Position numbers and translations under genes: made by a program. The notes beneath the pieces were generated by a model. That model saw only the letters and a program-made list of their open reading frames with translations. It searched no databases and was not told the origin of the DNA. 64,000 nucleotides of DNA from the NCBI RefSeq assembly GCF_002258785.1, contig NZ_NOYI01000007.1, positions 46,459 through 110,458 of the forward strand. Reading direction: 5' to 3'. Below, piece after piece: positions 1 to 9,161 of the stretch (position 1 is the stretch's first letter; each line of letters starts with the position of its first letter). This DNA comes from Rhodococcus sp. 06-235-1A. GTDB lineage: Bacteria > Actinomycetota > Actinomycetes > Mycobacteriales > Mycobacteriaceae.

Positions 1-1
1 C

Positions 2-1351
2 GACAAAGCACCGTCGATGTTCCTCATCGCGTTCGTCCCGATGCTGCTCACGGCCTTCGCTTACCGCGAACTGGGACGCGACACACCGGACTGCGGAACG
101 TCGTTCACCTGGGGCACCAAGGCCTTCGGCCCATGGGTCGGCTGGATGGCGGGATGGGGGCTGGCGGTCTCGGCAATCATCGTGCTCGCCAACGTTGCCG
201 AGATCGCTGCCATCTACCTGTTCGAGTTTCTCGGCCTGTCCGGGTTGGCGGAGTCGACTGCGGCCAAGGTCGCCCTCGGTTCGTTCTTCATCGTCTCGAT
301 GACCTACGTCAGTTTTCGCGGCATCCTGATCAGCGAACGCATGCAGAACGTGCTCCTGGTCGTGCAGTTCGGTGTGCTCATCGGAGTGTCGGTGACGGCA
401 CTGGTCAAGGTGGGGACCGGTACCGCCGGACCCCAGGCCATCACGCCCCAGTGGAGCTGGCTGGTTCCCACTGGGGTGACGATGTCCGACGCGGCCCAGG
501 CCATCATCCTGTGCATCTTCATCTATTGGGGGTGGGATGCCTGCCTGGCCGTCGGCGAGGAAACCAAGGACTCCGAGAAGACTCCGGGACGCGCCGCGGT
601 GATCACCACGTTGATTCTGGTCGCGACCTACGTGCTCGTCGGATACGCAGTGCAGTCGTTCGCCGGGTTCGGCGATACCGGCATCGGGCTGAACAACCCG
701 GACAACGTCGACGATGTGTTGACCATCCTCGGCGATCCGGTCGCCGGTTCGATCGTGGCGTCGCTGCTGCTGTTGACGGTCTCCATCTCGGCACTGTCCT
801 CGACGCAGACGACCATCCTGCCCACTGCCCGCGGAACACTGTCGATGGCCGTGTACGAGGCAATCCCCAAGCGGTTCGCCAGCGTGCACCCCAAGTACAT
901 GACGCCCGGCTTCGGCACGCTCGTGATGGGTGCCGCGGCCCTGATGTTCTATTTGGTACTCACCTTCGTCAGCGCCAACGCCCTGCAGGATTCGGTGGCG
1001 TCTCTGGGACTCGCGGTGGCGTTCTATTACGGCATCACCGCGTACGCGTGCACGTGGTACTTCCGCCGAACGCTGCTGACGTCCGTCCGAAACCTGTTCA
1101 TGCGCGGGATCTTTCCGTTCCTCGGTGGGTTGTCGATGACGTGGGCGTTCGTGCAGAGCGCGGTCGACATGATCAAGCCCGACTACGGTTACACCGTCTA
1201 CGGTCCGATCGGCGGAGTGTTCGTCCTCGGAGTCGGCATGCTGGTACTCGGAATTCCGCTCATGCTGCTGTGCTTCGTGGGCAACAAGGACTTCTTCCAG
1301 GGCAAGACACTCACCGCATCCACCGAAGTCAAGGTTCCGGACACTTACTAG
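2..1351 (+). CDS. APC-family amino acid/polyamine permease (5' truncated by window edge)
   Basis: Integral membrane permease that would import an amino acid or polyamine by proton- or Na+-coupled symport. The frame is already open at base 2 and reads D-K-A-P-S before the first internal Met, a typical APC context after TM2, so the true start lies to the left. The visible 449 residues contain about ten hydrophobic segments, the conserved CGTSFTW-like stretch near the N terminus and a YWGWD motif. Full-length relatives are about 480-510 aa, so only a short N-terminal part is missing. A universal stress protein follows after 21 bp, and amine-catabolism genes lie next door, which suggests putrescine, GABA or a related amine as substrate. 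The substrate is inferred from neighbours only. Confidence 0.88.
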   Translation, partial: DKAPSMFLIAFVPMLLTAFAYRELGRDTPDCGTSFTWGTKAFGPWVGWMAGWGLAVSAIIVLANVAEIAAIYLFEFLGLSGLAESTAAKVALGSFFIVSMTYVSFRGILISERMQNVLLVVQFGVLIGVSVTALVKVGTGTAGPQAITPQWSWLVPTGVTMSDAAQAIILCIFIYWGWDACLAVGEETKDSEKTPGRAAVITTLILVATYVLVGYAVQSFAGFGDTGIGLNNPDNVDDVLTILGDPVAGSIVASLLLLTVSISALSSTQTTILPTARGTLSMAVYEAIPKRFASVHPKYMTPGFGTLVMGAAALMFYLVLTFVSANALQDSVASLGLAVAFYYGITAYACTWYFRRTLLTSVRNLFMRGIFPFLGGLSMTWAFVQSAVDMIKPDYGYTVYGPIGGVFVLGVGMLVLGIPLMLLCFVGNKDFFQGKTLTASTEVKVPDTY

Positions 1352-1372
1352 AAGAGAAGGACCGAAAAGCTC

Positions 1373-2227
1373 ATGAAGATCACCGTCGGCTACCTCGCCA
1401 CACCCAGCGGCGACGACGGCGTAGCCCTGGCCACCGCCCTCGCCCGCGCACTCGACGCGTCCATCGACATCGTGCTGGTCATGGCGGTGGACGAACCGGT
1501 CATGGAAGGGAGCGGGCCGTACCGGAAAGTTCTCGAGGCCAAGGCGCAGGGCTGGGTGGACGAGGCTGCCGCCCAGGTGCCGTCGGACATCTCGGTCACC
1601 ACCCACGTGCTCTCGCACGAGTCGTTCGCCCGGGCCCTCATCGACTTCGCCGTACAGGCCGATGCCGACATGATCGTCGTGGGCGGAGCCGGCGACGGTC
1701 TGCTGAATCGGCATTCGATCGGGTCGGTGGCCGGTCAGCTTCTGCACGCATCCGAAGTTCCGCTGGCACTTGCACCTCGGGGCTACCGGCTCGCCAATGC
1801 ACCGATCACCGACCTCACCGTCGCCGTCCCCACCCGGGCATCGGCTCCCAATCCGTTGCCGTTCGCGATCACTCTGGCCAGCGCGGCGCACGTGCCGGTC
1901 CGGTTGGTCTCGCTGGTGTCTCTCGAACCGACCGGTGCACCGAGCGACGAGACCTCACTGGACACGCGTCGACGACAGGTCGCCGCCGCGCAGGAGAATC
2001 TCGAGCTCGCGGTACGCACCCTCCCCGACATCGACGGCCTGGAGTCGATCGTCGCCGACGGGTCTTCCTTGGACGAGGCCATGGGCAACCTCGACTGGAA
2101 GCCGGGCGATGTCCTGTTCCTCGGCTCGAGTCGATTGGCGACTCCCAAGCGAGTGTTCCTCGGCTCCAGTGCGGCCAAGATCCTGCGTGCCGCTCCGGTG
2201 CCGGTGGTCGTCGTTCCGCACGATTAG
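1373..2227 (+). CDS. Universal stress protein, tandem UspA domains
   Basis: 284-aa cytoplasmic protein made of two UspA-like alpha/beta domains (about residues 1-140 and 145-284). Each has a late glycine-rich nucleotide-binding segment: GGAGDGLLNRHSIGS in the first and GSSRLATPKRVFLGSS in the second, matching the G-2X-G-9X-G(S/T) pattern of ATP-binding UspA proteins. It lies 21 bp after the permease on the same strand and an AGAAGGA ribosome binding site precedes the ATG, so the two are probably cotranscribed. USP-permease pairs are common in actinobacteria and the USP may tune transport. No target is visible in the sequence. Confidence 0.9.
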   Translation: MKITVGYLATPSGDDGVALATALARALDASIDIVLVMAVDEPVMEGSGPYRKVLEAKAQGWVDEAAAQVPSDISVTTHVLSHESFARALIDFAVQADADMIVVGGAGDGLLNRHSIGSVAGQLLHASEVPLALAPRGYRLANAPITDLTVAVPTRASAPNPLPFAITLASAAHVPVRLVSLVSLEPTGAPSDETSLDTRRRQVAAAQENLELAVRTLPDIDGLESIVADGSSLDEAMGNLDWKPGDVLFLGSSRLATPKRVFLGSSAAKILRAAPVPVVVVPHD

Positions 2228-2300
2228 AGCGGCTTCGCCGCAGGTGCACGAAACTTCGTAGCAGAGGTCGAGTTTCCGTGCACGTGCGGCGAAGCCGCTC
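2227..2300. terminator. Bidirectional hairpin between convergent genes
   Basis: A long inverted repeat fills the gap between the USP gene and the convergent FAD oxidase gene. The outer arms GAGCGGCTTCGCCGCA and TGCGGCGAAGCCGCTC are a perfect 16-bp complement, and the pairing continues inward through GTGCACG. The loop is about 15-20 nt and there is no long U tract. It probably ends transcription from both sides. Confidence 0.7.
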
Positions 2301-2302
2301 CC

Positions 2303-3724
2303 TCAGCTGTCGAAACCCAGACCCAGCGCGTCCATACCCTTGAGCCATAGGCCGCGCTTTCCGCCGTTGCGGTCGGCTCGGGCGAACTCGGCCCGGGTGA
2401 TGTTGATGCCGATGGATCTGATGGGCTCGGGCGGGAACGGCAGCGGCATGCTGCGCACCATCTTCAGTCGTGTTCGTTCGGTGTCCTTGCCGTCGAGCAG
2501 GTCGAGGGCGGTGCGGGCCCCGAAGTGGGACGCGCCGACGCCGAGTCCGGTGAACCCTGCCACCGTGGCCACCCGTCCGTTCATGCCGAGATCCCAGAAG
2601 GCGCTGAACCGCGAGCACGTGTCGATCGATCCGCCCCAGGCGTGGGTGGCACGAATTCCTTCGAGGCCGGGGAACATCTGCAGCAGGTGTTCGGCAAGCA
2701 ATGCGAACTCCTCGGGATGTTGGGTTCGGCGCGGGTCGGTGTCGCTACCGTAGAAGTAGTGCGCGTCCCACCCGCCGAACAGGGTGCGATTGTCCGCCGT
2801 CAACCGGAAGTAGTGAAATCTGTTGCCGGAGTCGGCCAATCCTTCGCGGCCCGACCAGCCGATGTCGGCGAGCTGCGCGGACGTCAGTGGTTCGGTCATG
2901 ATCACGTAGTCCCACACCGGGACGATCCAGTGACGGAGCTTGCGCCGCAACGATTTCGATGCCGAGGTGGCCAGCAGGACCTTGGCGGCCTCGATGGTGC
3001 CGTAGCCCGTCTTCACTCGAATACCATTGCCGGACTTGTCGATCGACAGCGCCTTGGTGTTCTCGTGAATGCGTACGCCGAGTGACTCGGCTGCGTCGGC
3101 CAGGCCCCAGGCCAGTTTGGCGGGGTCGATCATCGCGACGTCGGGGTCGAACAGTGCACCTCGCGCCATCGGTGAGGTGACTCTCGACGCCACCGCAGCG
3201 GCGTCGAGGTACTCCATCGGCTGCGACAGGCGCGCTGCCTCGTCGCCGAGCTCGCGTAGATCGTCGACCTGCCAGTCGAAGTTCGCGATGTCCAGCTCGC
3301 CGGTGCGCTCGATGTCGGCGTCGATTCCGTACTTGTGCGCAGTTGCGCAGATCGCGTCGAGTGTCTCCGTTCCCATCCGCAGCAACTCGGGTAGCTCGTC
3401 GGCATACCGGTCCAGGCCGTTGCCCAGGCCATGCGTCAGGCTGGCCGCGCAGAAGCCGCCGTTGCGACCGGTTGCGCCCTCGGCAATGCGGTCGCCTTCG
3501 AGCAACACGATCGACCTGTCGGGATTCTCTTCGGCCGCATGCACTGCCGCCCACAGGCCGGTGAACCCGCCACCGACGATCACCAGATCCGCTGTCGCAG
3601 AGCCGGTGTGCCGACTGCGCGGCGCGGGGCGTTCGACGCGATCGAGCCAGTAGGACTCCGGCGTGGCACCCGCCACCATTGCAACACCGCGTTCGGAGGG
3701 CTCGGTGGCCCACGTTCCGTTCAC
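2303..3724 (-). CDS. FAD-dependent amine/amino-acid oxidoreductase (DAO family, PuuB-like)
   Basis: 473-aa flavoprotein of the D-amino-acid oxidase superfamily. The Rossmann dinucleotide fold is clear (VIVGGGFTG, about residues 48-56), followed by the GRNGG box typical of gamma-glutamylputrescine oxidase-like proteins. The GTG start overlaps the stop of the upstream aldehyde dehydrogenase (GTGA) and has AGGAG 8 nt upstream. An internal ATG at 3679 is possible but less well placed. Translational coupling to the dehydrogenase suggests consecutive steps: an amine is oxidised to an aldehyde with release of ammonia and peroxide, and the aldehyde is then oxidised to an acid. The substrate is inferred, with putrescine or a derivative favoured. 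Confidence 0.82.
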   Translation of the reverse strand: MNGTWATEPSERGVAMVAGATPESYWLDRVERPAPRSRHTGSATADLVIVGGGFTGLWAAVHAAEENPDRSIVLLEGDRIAEGATGRNGGFCAASLTHGLGNGLDRYADELPELLRMGTETLDAICATAHKYGIDADIERTGELDIANFDWQVDDLRELGDEAARLSQPMEYLDAAAVASRVTSPMARGALFDPDVAMIDPAKLAWGLADAAESLGVRIHENTKALSIDKSGNGIRVKTGYGTIEAAKVLLATSASKSLRRKLRHWIVPVWDYVIMTEPLTSAQLADIGWSGREGLADSGNRFHYFRLTADNRTLFGGWDAHYFYGSDTDPRRTQHPEEFALLAEHLLQMFPGLEGIRATHAWGGSIDTCSRFSAFWDLGMNGRVATVAGFTGLGVGASHFGARTALDLLDGKDTERTRLKMVRSMPLPFPPEPIRSIGINITRAEFARADRNGGKRGLWLKGMDALGLGFDS

Positions 3725-5226
3725 CGGGCATTCTCCTGACCGTTGGGGTTTTCTGCGGCGAAAACCGTTCGATGCCAGGGCTTTCGGGCCACACCGGTGA
3801 TGTCGGTCATGACGTGTTTGACGGTGAGGTACTCGTCCAGCGAGTAGCTCGACATGTCCTTGCCGAAGCCCGAAGCCCCGAATCCTCCGTGTGGCATCTC
3901 GCTGATGATCGGAATGTGATCGTTGATCCACACACAACCGGCGGCGATCTCGCGCGTCGCTCGTCCTGCGCGGTACACGTCTCGGGTCCACGCCGAGGCC
4001 GCGAGTCCGAACGCGGTGTCGTTGGCGCGTCGGATCGCATCGTCGTCACCGTGATGCTTGGACACCGTGAGCACCGGGCCGAACACCTCGTCGCGATAGA
4101 TTTCGTCCTGTTCGCCGACATCGGCGATCAATGTCGGCGGGTAGAACGCACCCGGGCCCTCCGGGACACGGCCTCCGGTGACGATCCTGGCTCCGGTGTC
4201 GCGAGCTCGATTCACCATGGCCGCAACACGATCGCGATGAGCGATCGAGATCAGCGAACCCATGTCGGTTGCCGGATCGGTCGGGTCTCCCACGACGACG
4301 CGTCCCATCAACTCGGCAACTCCGGCAACGAAGTCGTCGTAGAGGGATTCTGCGACGATGGCGCGGGTTGCCGCCGTGCAGTCCTGGCCGCCGTTGATCA
4401 GCGATCCGGCGACTGCACCGTGAATCGCGGCATCGAGATCGGCGTCGTCGAAGACCACCAACGGCGCCTTGCCGCCGAGTTCGAGCTGCACCCGAGTGCC
4501 ATGGACGGCGGCCTGCGCCATGACTCGCCTGCCGACGGGGGTCGAGCCGGTGAAGGTCATCAGATCGAGGCCCCCGTGCGAGGACAGCGTGACTCCGGCG
4601 TCTTCCCCGGTTCCGGTGACGACGTTGAAGACGCCGTCGGGCACACCTGCCTCGGTGGCCAGACGGGCCAGCCGCAACGTGGTCAGCGGAGTGAGTTCGC
4701 TGGGTTTGAGCACAATGGAGCATCCGGCCGCCAGAGCCGGAATGGCCTTCCACACGGCCATCTGCAGCGGATAGTTCCACGGGGTGATCGACCCGACCAC
4801 CCCGACGGCGTCACGCCGAACGGCCGAGGTGTGCTCACCCGAGTACTCCGCAGCGGCCTTGCCATCGAGATGCCGCGCCGCTCCGGCGAAGAACTCGATG
4901 TTGTCGATGCTGCCCGGTACGTCGAACTCCGTTGCCAGCCGCACCGATTTCCCGGTCTGCGCTACCTCCTCGGAGACGAAGCTCTCGGCGTCGGCCGCTA
5001 CCAGGCGTGCCAGTTCCGTCAACACAGCGCTGCGGTGCGCAGGCGTGGCGGTGGACCATGCCGGAAATGCTGATCGGGCATGTGCGAGAGCGGAATCGAC
5101 ATTCGCTGCGGTGGCCAGACCCAGGTCGGCAACAACAGCCCCGGTGGCAGGGTCGTCGACGGCATACCGCTGACCACTGCCGTCCACCGCGCGCCCGTCG
5201 ATCCAACATCCAGGAATGTTCGCCAT
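3721..5226 (-). CDS. NAD-dependent aldehyde dehydrogenase, aminobutyraldehyde type
   Basis: 501-aa ALDH-superfamily enzyme. The catalytic residues are visible: Asn151 in ITPWNY, Glu249 in LELGGKAP and nucleophile Cys283 in NGGQDC. Best fits are gamma-aminobutyraldehyde and betaine-aldehyde dehydrogenases (PatD/PuuC type), which oxidise 4-aminobutanal from putrescine to GABA. It is first in a two-gene minus-strand unit with the FAD oxidase and is divergent from the Lrp regulator across a 142-bp intergenic region. The family is certain; the precise aldehyde is inferred from context. Confidence 0.88.
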   Translation of the reverse strand: MANIPGCWIDGRAVDGSGQRYAVDDPATGAVVADLGLATAANVDSALAHARSAFPAWSTATPAHRSAVLTELARLVAADAESFVSEEVAQTGKSVRLATEFDVPGSIDNIEFFAGAARHLDGKAAAEYSGEHTSAVRRDAVGVVGSITPWNYPLQMAVWKAIPALAAGCSIVLKPSELTPLTTLRLARLATEAGVPDGVFNVVTGTGEDAGVTLSSHGGLDLMTFTGSTPVGRRVMAQAAVHGTRVQLELGGKAPLVVFDDADLDAAIHGAVAGSLINGGQDCTAATRAIVAESLYDDFVAGVAELMGRVVVGDPTDPATDMGSLISIAHRDRVAAMVNRARDTGARIVTGGRVPEGPGAFYPPTLIADVGEQDEIYRDEVFGPVLTVSKHHGDDDAIRRANDTAFGLAASAWTRDVYRAGRATREIAAGCVWINDHIPIISEMPHGGFGASGFGKDMSSYSLDEYLTVKHVMTDITGVARKPWHRTVFAAENPNGQENAR

Positions 5227-5368
5227 GCCCGAAGCCTACCGCCCGAGCCACTGATTCTCTCTGTTTCCAGCCTCTTCACAACTGATTCTGTCGTTGAAAT
5301 AGCAAATTGACACGCATTTCATCGTCGAAGGGTTGTGTTCACCGCCGCGACAGTGACAAGATCGACGC

Positions 5369-5833
5369 ATGCCCGAGCAGCCACCCATCGCACTCGACGA
5401 CGTCTCCAAGGCGATCATCGAACAACTCCAGGAGGACGGGCGACGCTCGTACGCCGCCATCGGCAAAGCCGTCGGCCTCTCGGAAGCCGCTGTCCGCCAA
5501 CGTGTTCAGCGTCTGACGGACTCCGGCGTCATGCAGATCGTCGCGGTGACCGATCCGGTACAGGTCGGCTTCAAGCGGCAGGCCATGATCGGGATCAAGT
5601 GCACCGGAGACAGCTACGCGCTGTCCGAGGAACTGTCGGCGATCGACGCCATCGACTACGTGGTCCTCACCGCGGGGTCGTTCGACGTCGTCGTGGAAGT
5701 GGTGTGCGAGGACGACGAACAACTTCTACAGATTCTGAACAAACAGATCCGCAGTCTCGACGGCGTCACCAGTACCGAAACCCTGGTCTATCTCAAACTC
5801 GTCAAGCAGCAATACAATTGGGGAACACGATGA
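5369..5833 (+). CDS. Lrp/AsnC-family transcriptional regulator
   Basis: 154-aa regulator with an N-terminal winged helix-turn-helix (about residues 8-60; DGRRSYAAIGKAVGLSEAAVRQRVQ) and a C-terminal RAM ligand-binding domain (about 70-150). Lrp proteins sense amino acids and often regulate adjacent catabolic genes. It is divergent from the ALDH/oxidase pair, and its stop overlaps the aminotransferase start (ATGA), so it is well placed to control both directions in response to the amine, GABA or beta-alanine. Confidence 0.92.
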   Translation: MPEQPPIALDDVSKAIIEQLQEDGRRSYAAIGKAVGLSEAAVRQRVQRLTDSGVMQIVAVTDPVQVGFKRQAMIGIKCTGDSYALSEELSAIDAIDYVVLTAGSFDVVVEVVCEDDEQLLQILNKQIRSLDGVTSTETLVYLKLVKQQYNWGTR

Positions 5834-7197
5834 CACGAACGACAGCCGAGCTCGACGCCTCCGCAGCCAAGCACCTGTGGGGCCACTTCACTCGCCACGG
5901 CGCAGGGGTCACTCCCCCGATCATCACCCGCGGCGAAGGTTCGACCATTTGGGACTCCAACGGCAAGAGCTACATCGACGGGCTCTCGGGCTTGTTCGTG
6001 GTGCAGGTGGGGCACGGCCGTGAGGAATTGGCCGAGGCCGCAGCCAAGCAGGCCAAGGAGTTGGCATTCTTCCCACTGTGGTCGTACGTCACCGAACCGG
6101 CCATCGAACTCGCCGAGCGGCTCGCCGGGTACGCCCCCGGGGATCTGAACCGCGTCTTCTTCACCACCGGTGGCGGCGAGGCCGTCGAAAGCGCATGGAA
6201 GCTGGCCAAGCAGTACTTCAAGAAGGTCGGCAAGCCCGGTAAGCACAAGGTGATCTCGCGGGCCATCGCGTATCACGGCACTCCGCAGGGTGCACTGGCC
6301 ATCACCGGAATCCCCGCACTCAAAGAGCCTTTCGAGCCGTTGACGCCGGGCGCGTTCCGGGTGCCGAACACCAACATCTACCGCGCGCCCGCCCCACTCG
6401 ACACCGACCCGAAGGCGTTCGGAATCTGGGCTGCCGATCGCATCGCCGAGGCCATCGAGTTCGAGGGCCCCGACTCGGTGGCCGCGGTGTTCCTCGAGCC
6501 GGTCCAGAACGCCGGCGGTTGCTTCCCGCCCCCGCCCGGATACTTCGAGCGGGTCCGCGAGATCTGCGACCGCTACGACGTCCTCCTGGTCTCGGACGAG
6601 GTTATCTGTGCGTTCGGCCGGATCGGATCCATGTTCGCGTGCAACGACTTCGGCTACGTCCCGGACATCATCACCTGCGCCAAGGGACTGACCTCGGGCT
6701 ACTCCCCTATCGGCGCAATGATCGCCTCCGACAGGCTGTTCGAGCCGTTCGACGACGGCACGTCCAGCTTCGCGCACGGGTACACCTTCGGTGGCCATCC
6801 CGTCTCCGCCGCAGTGGCCATGGCCAATCTCGACATCTTCGAGCGCGAGGGAATCAATGCCCACGTCGCAGACAACGCACCTGCGTTTCGCTCGACGCTC
6901 GAGAAACTGCACGATCTGCCGATCGTCGGAGACGTGCGCGGCGAAGGGTTCTTCTACGGCATCGAGTTGGTCAAGGACAAAGCCACGAAGGAAACGTTCA
7001 GCGATGCCGAAGCAGAACGCATCCTCCGCGGGTTCCTCTCCACGGCTCTGTTCGACGCAGGGCTGTACTGCCGGGCCGACGACCGCGGCGACCCGGTCGT
7101 ACAGCTGGCACCCCCGCTGATCTGTGGCCAGAAGGAGTTCGACGAGATGGAGCAGATCCTGCGCAGCGTTCTGACCGAGGCAGGGAACCTGATCTGA
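5830..7197 (+). CDS. Class III omega-aminotransferase (putrescine/omega-amino acid-pyruvate type)
   Basis: 455-aa fold-type I PLP enzyme. The Schiff-base Lys285 lies in ITCAKGLTSGYSP, Asp256 in VSDEVICAFGR contacts the PLP nitrogen, and TTGGGEAVESAWK is the phosphate-binding region. The ATG overlaps the lrp stop by four bases, so the two are translationally coupled; an earlier in-frame extension is ignored for that reason. Related enzymes use putrescine, cadaverine or beta-alanine as amino donor and pyruvate as acceptor. With the neighbouring dehydrogenase this would give a transaminase route from diamine to GABA parallel to the oxidase route. Confidence 0.9.
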   Translation: MTRTTAELDASAAKHLWGHFTRHGAGVTPPIITRGEGSTIWDSNGKSYIDGLSGLFVVQVGHGREELAEAAAKQAKELAFFPLWSYVTEPAIELAERLAGYAPGDLNRVFFTTGGGEAVESAWKLAKQYFKKVGKPGKHKVISRAIAYHGTPQGALAITGIPALKEPFEPLTPGAFRVPNTNIYRAPAPLDTDPKAFGIWAADRIAEAIEFEGPDSVAAVFLEPVQNAGGCFPPPPGYFERVREICDRYDVLLVSDEVICAFGRIGSMFACNDFGYVPDIITCAKGLTSGYSPIGAMIASDRLFEPFDDGTSSFAHGYTFGGHPVSAAVAMANLDIFEREGINAHVADNAPAFRSTLEKLHDLPIVGDVRGEGFFYGIELVKDKATKETFSDAEAERILRGFLSTALFDAGLYCRADDRGDPVVQLAPPLICGQKEFDEMEQILRSVLTEAGNLI

Positions 7198-7206
7198 ACG
7201 AGCTCG

Positions 7207-8490
7207 TCACCGACCGATGCGGTCGATCACGAGAGGGCTCGGCTCGACAGCCGTGGCACCGATGTCCCAGCTGCCGTCGAGTGCCTGCTGCGCGTACTCG
7301 AAACGCTCGGGAGTGTCGGTGTACAGGGTTGCGAGCCGATCCCCGGCCCGCACGCGATCACCGGGCTTGGCGTGCAGCCGGACTCCGGCTGCACTCTGCA
7401 CGGGCTCACCCTGTCGCTCGCGGCCTGCCCCCAGCCGCCAGGCCGCGAGTCCGACTCCCATCGCGTCCAATCCGGTGACGACGCCGTCGGCGGTAGCGGT
7501 GAAGTCCTGGCTCTCGCGAGCGGTAGGCAACGCGGCATCGGGATCGCCGCCCTGTGCCGCGATCATCGTCCGCCAACGGTCCATGGCCGAGCCGTCGGCG
7601 AGTTTGTCGGCGGGATCGACGCCCTCGATCCCGGCGGCGGCGAGCATCGTCCGCGCCAACGTGACCGTCAGTTCGACGATGTCGGCCGGACCGCCTCCTG
7701 CGAGTACCTCGACCGACTCCTGGACTTCGAGTGCATTGCCTGCAGTGAGCCCGAGCGGGGTGTCCATTGCCGTCAGCACCGCCAGAGTGCGCACGCCCGC
7801 ATCGGTTCCGAGCTCGACCATCGCAGTCGCGAGTTCGCGCGCATCGTCGACGTTCTTCATGAATGCGCCGGCACCGACCTTCACGTCCAACACGAGTGCG
7901 CCGGTGCCCTCGGCGATCTTCTTGCTCATGATCGAACTGGCGATCAGCGGTATCGACTCGACGGTTCCGGTCACGTCACGCAGTGCATACAGCTTCTTGT
8001 CGGCGGGAGCCAGATCGGCACCGGCCGCACACACCACCGCTCCTACCGTCGGATCCGCCAGGATGCGGTGCATCTCCTCACCGGTGAGATCTGCTCGCCA
8101 CCCGGGTATCGACTCGAGCTTGTCGAGCGTCCCGCCGGTGTGTCCGAGCCCTCGACCCGACAGCTGCGGCACCGCAGCCCCACACGCTGCGACGAGCGGA
8201 GCCAACGGCAACGTGATCTTGTCTCCGACACCGCCGGTCGAGTGTTTGTCGACGGTGGGCAGCGGCAGCGCGGAGAAGTCCATGCGGGTACCCGAGGCGA
8301 TCATCGCGCGGGTCCACGTGCTCAGTTCCCGACGGGACAATCCGCGCAACAGGATTGCCATCGCGAGTGCCGACATCTGTTCGGGCGCGACGGTTCCGCG
8401 CGTGAACTCCGCGATCACCCACTCGATCTGCTCGTCGTCGAGAACGCGGCCGTCGCGCTTGGCGCTGATGATCGATACGGCGTCAGGCAT
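7207..8490 (-). CDS. deoA: Thymidine phosphorylase
   Basis: 427-aa pyrimidine-nucleoside phosphorylase, which converts thymidine or deoxyuridine plus phosphate to base and deoxyribose-1-phosphate. Family marks include the alpha-helical N-terminal domain, the glycine-rich KHSTGGVGDKITLPLAP phosphate loop (about residues 82-98) and SGRGLGHTGGTLDKLES. It overlaps the upstream cytidine deaminase gene by 8 bp, forming a cdd-deoA pyrimidine salvage operon. Only 9 bp separate its end from the convergent aminotransferase. Confidence 0.96.
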   Translation of the reverse strand: MPDAVSIISAKRDGRVLDDEQIEWVIAEFTRGTVAPEQMSALAMAILLRGLSRRELSTWTRAMIASGTRMDFSALPLPTVDKHSTGGVGDKITLPLAPLVAACGAAVPQLSGRGLGHTGGTLDKLESIPGWRADLTGEEMHRILADPTVGAVVCAAGADLAPADKKLYALRDVTGTVESIPLIASSIMSKKIAEGTGALVLDVKVGAGAFMKNVDDARELATAMVELGTDAGVRTLAVLTAMDTPLGLTAGNALEVQESVEVLAGGGPADIVELTVTLARTMLAAAGIEGVDPADKLADGSAMDRWRTMIAAQGGDPDAALPTARESQDFTATADGVVTGLDAMGVGLAAWRLGAGRERQGEPVQSAAGVRLHAKPGDRVRAGDRLATLYTDTPERFEYAQQALDGSWDIGATAVEPSPLVIDRIGR

Positions 8491-8896
8491 GGTTGTTCAC
8501 GCGTCCTTCGTCGAGGTTGTCGGGGCCGAATGCGTCCGGGAGCAACTCTGCCAGTCGACGGGGCCCCGAGGTGGTGTCGACGAGCAGATCCGGGCCACCG
8601 AATTCGAGCAGCAACTGGCGGCACCGCCCGCACGGCATCAGGATTTCACGTCGAGAATCGCAGCAGGAGAAGGCCACGAGTCTGCCGCCGCCCGTCGAGT
8701 GCAGGTTCGAGACCAACCCGCACTCGGCACACAGGCCCAAACCGTATGAGACATTTTCCACATTGCACCCGGTGACTATCCGATTGTCGTCCACCAGTGC
8801 GGCCGCACCGACCGGAAAGTTCGAGTACGGGGCGTAAGCACGACGCATCGCCTCATGAGCATTGTCGCGCAACGTATTCCAGACGATTTCGTTCAT
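8483..8896 (-). CDS. cdd: Cytidine deaminase
   Basis: 137-aa homotetramer-type cytidine deaminase, which converts cytidine or deoxycytidine to uridine or deoxyuridine. Zinc ligands Cys56, Cys89 and Cys92 and catalytic Glu58 are visible in CAEC and PCGRC. YAPYSNFPVGAAA and TGCNVENVSYG form the substrate pocket. It is first in the cdd-deoA operon, supplying uridines for the phosphorylase. Length matches the short-form family. Confidence 0.97.
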   Translation of the reverse strand: MNEIVWNTLRDNAHEAMRRAYAPYSNFPVGAAALVDDNRIVTGCNVENVSYGLGLCAECGLVSNLHSTGGGRLVAFSCCDSRREILMPCGRCRQLLLEFGGPDLLVDTTSGPRRLAELLPDAFGPDNLDEGRVNNHA

Positions 8897-8959
8897 GGTT
8901 CACCATCCAATCACGCCGTCTGAATTGATGCAGAGAACTGCCCGAAAGTTCGATTCCGA

Positions 8960-8978
8960 ATTGGGAAGGCAAACCTAA
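8960..8978 (+). promoter_or_regulatory. Candidate IdeR/DtxR iron box upstream of sdhC
   Basis: ATTGGGAAGGCAAACCTAA matches the IdeR/DtxR consensus TTAGGTTAGGCTAACCTAA at 14 of 19 positions; its right half is almost perfect. It lies about 185 bp upstream of sdhC in the 265-bp cdd-sdhC divergent gap. Succinate dehydrogenase carries three Fe-S clusters and is known to be lowered under iron limitation in related Corynebacterium. Binding here is inferred from sequence only. Confidence 0.4.
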
Positions 8979-9161
8979 CACCGAATTTCGGCAGCGTACG
9001 AACCTCGAGTCGAATTAGTTCCGTGTTTCGAATGGGTTTACAGTTTCGAGTAAGCGGCTAGTACAACCAGCACTAGGGCCGAATCGCGACAAATCGAGCC
9101 AGGACAAGACCGGCCACCGGGCTCGAAGCGTCCACCAACGACGTTGGAGGCATTGCACTCG

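Noticed and set aside
9144..9161. Upstream TTG start for sdhC
   Set aside because: It would place the start inside the GGAGG that serves the ATG at 9162.
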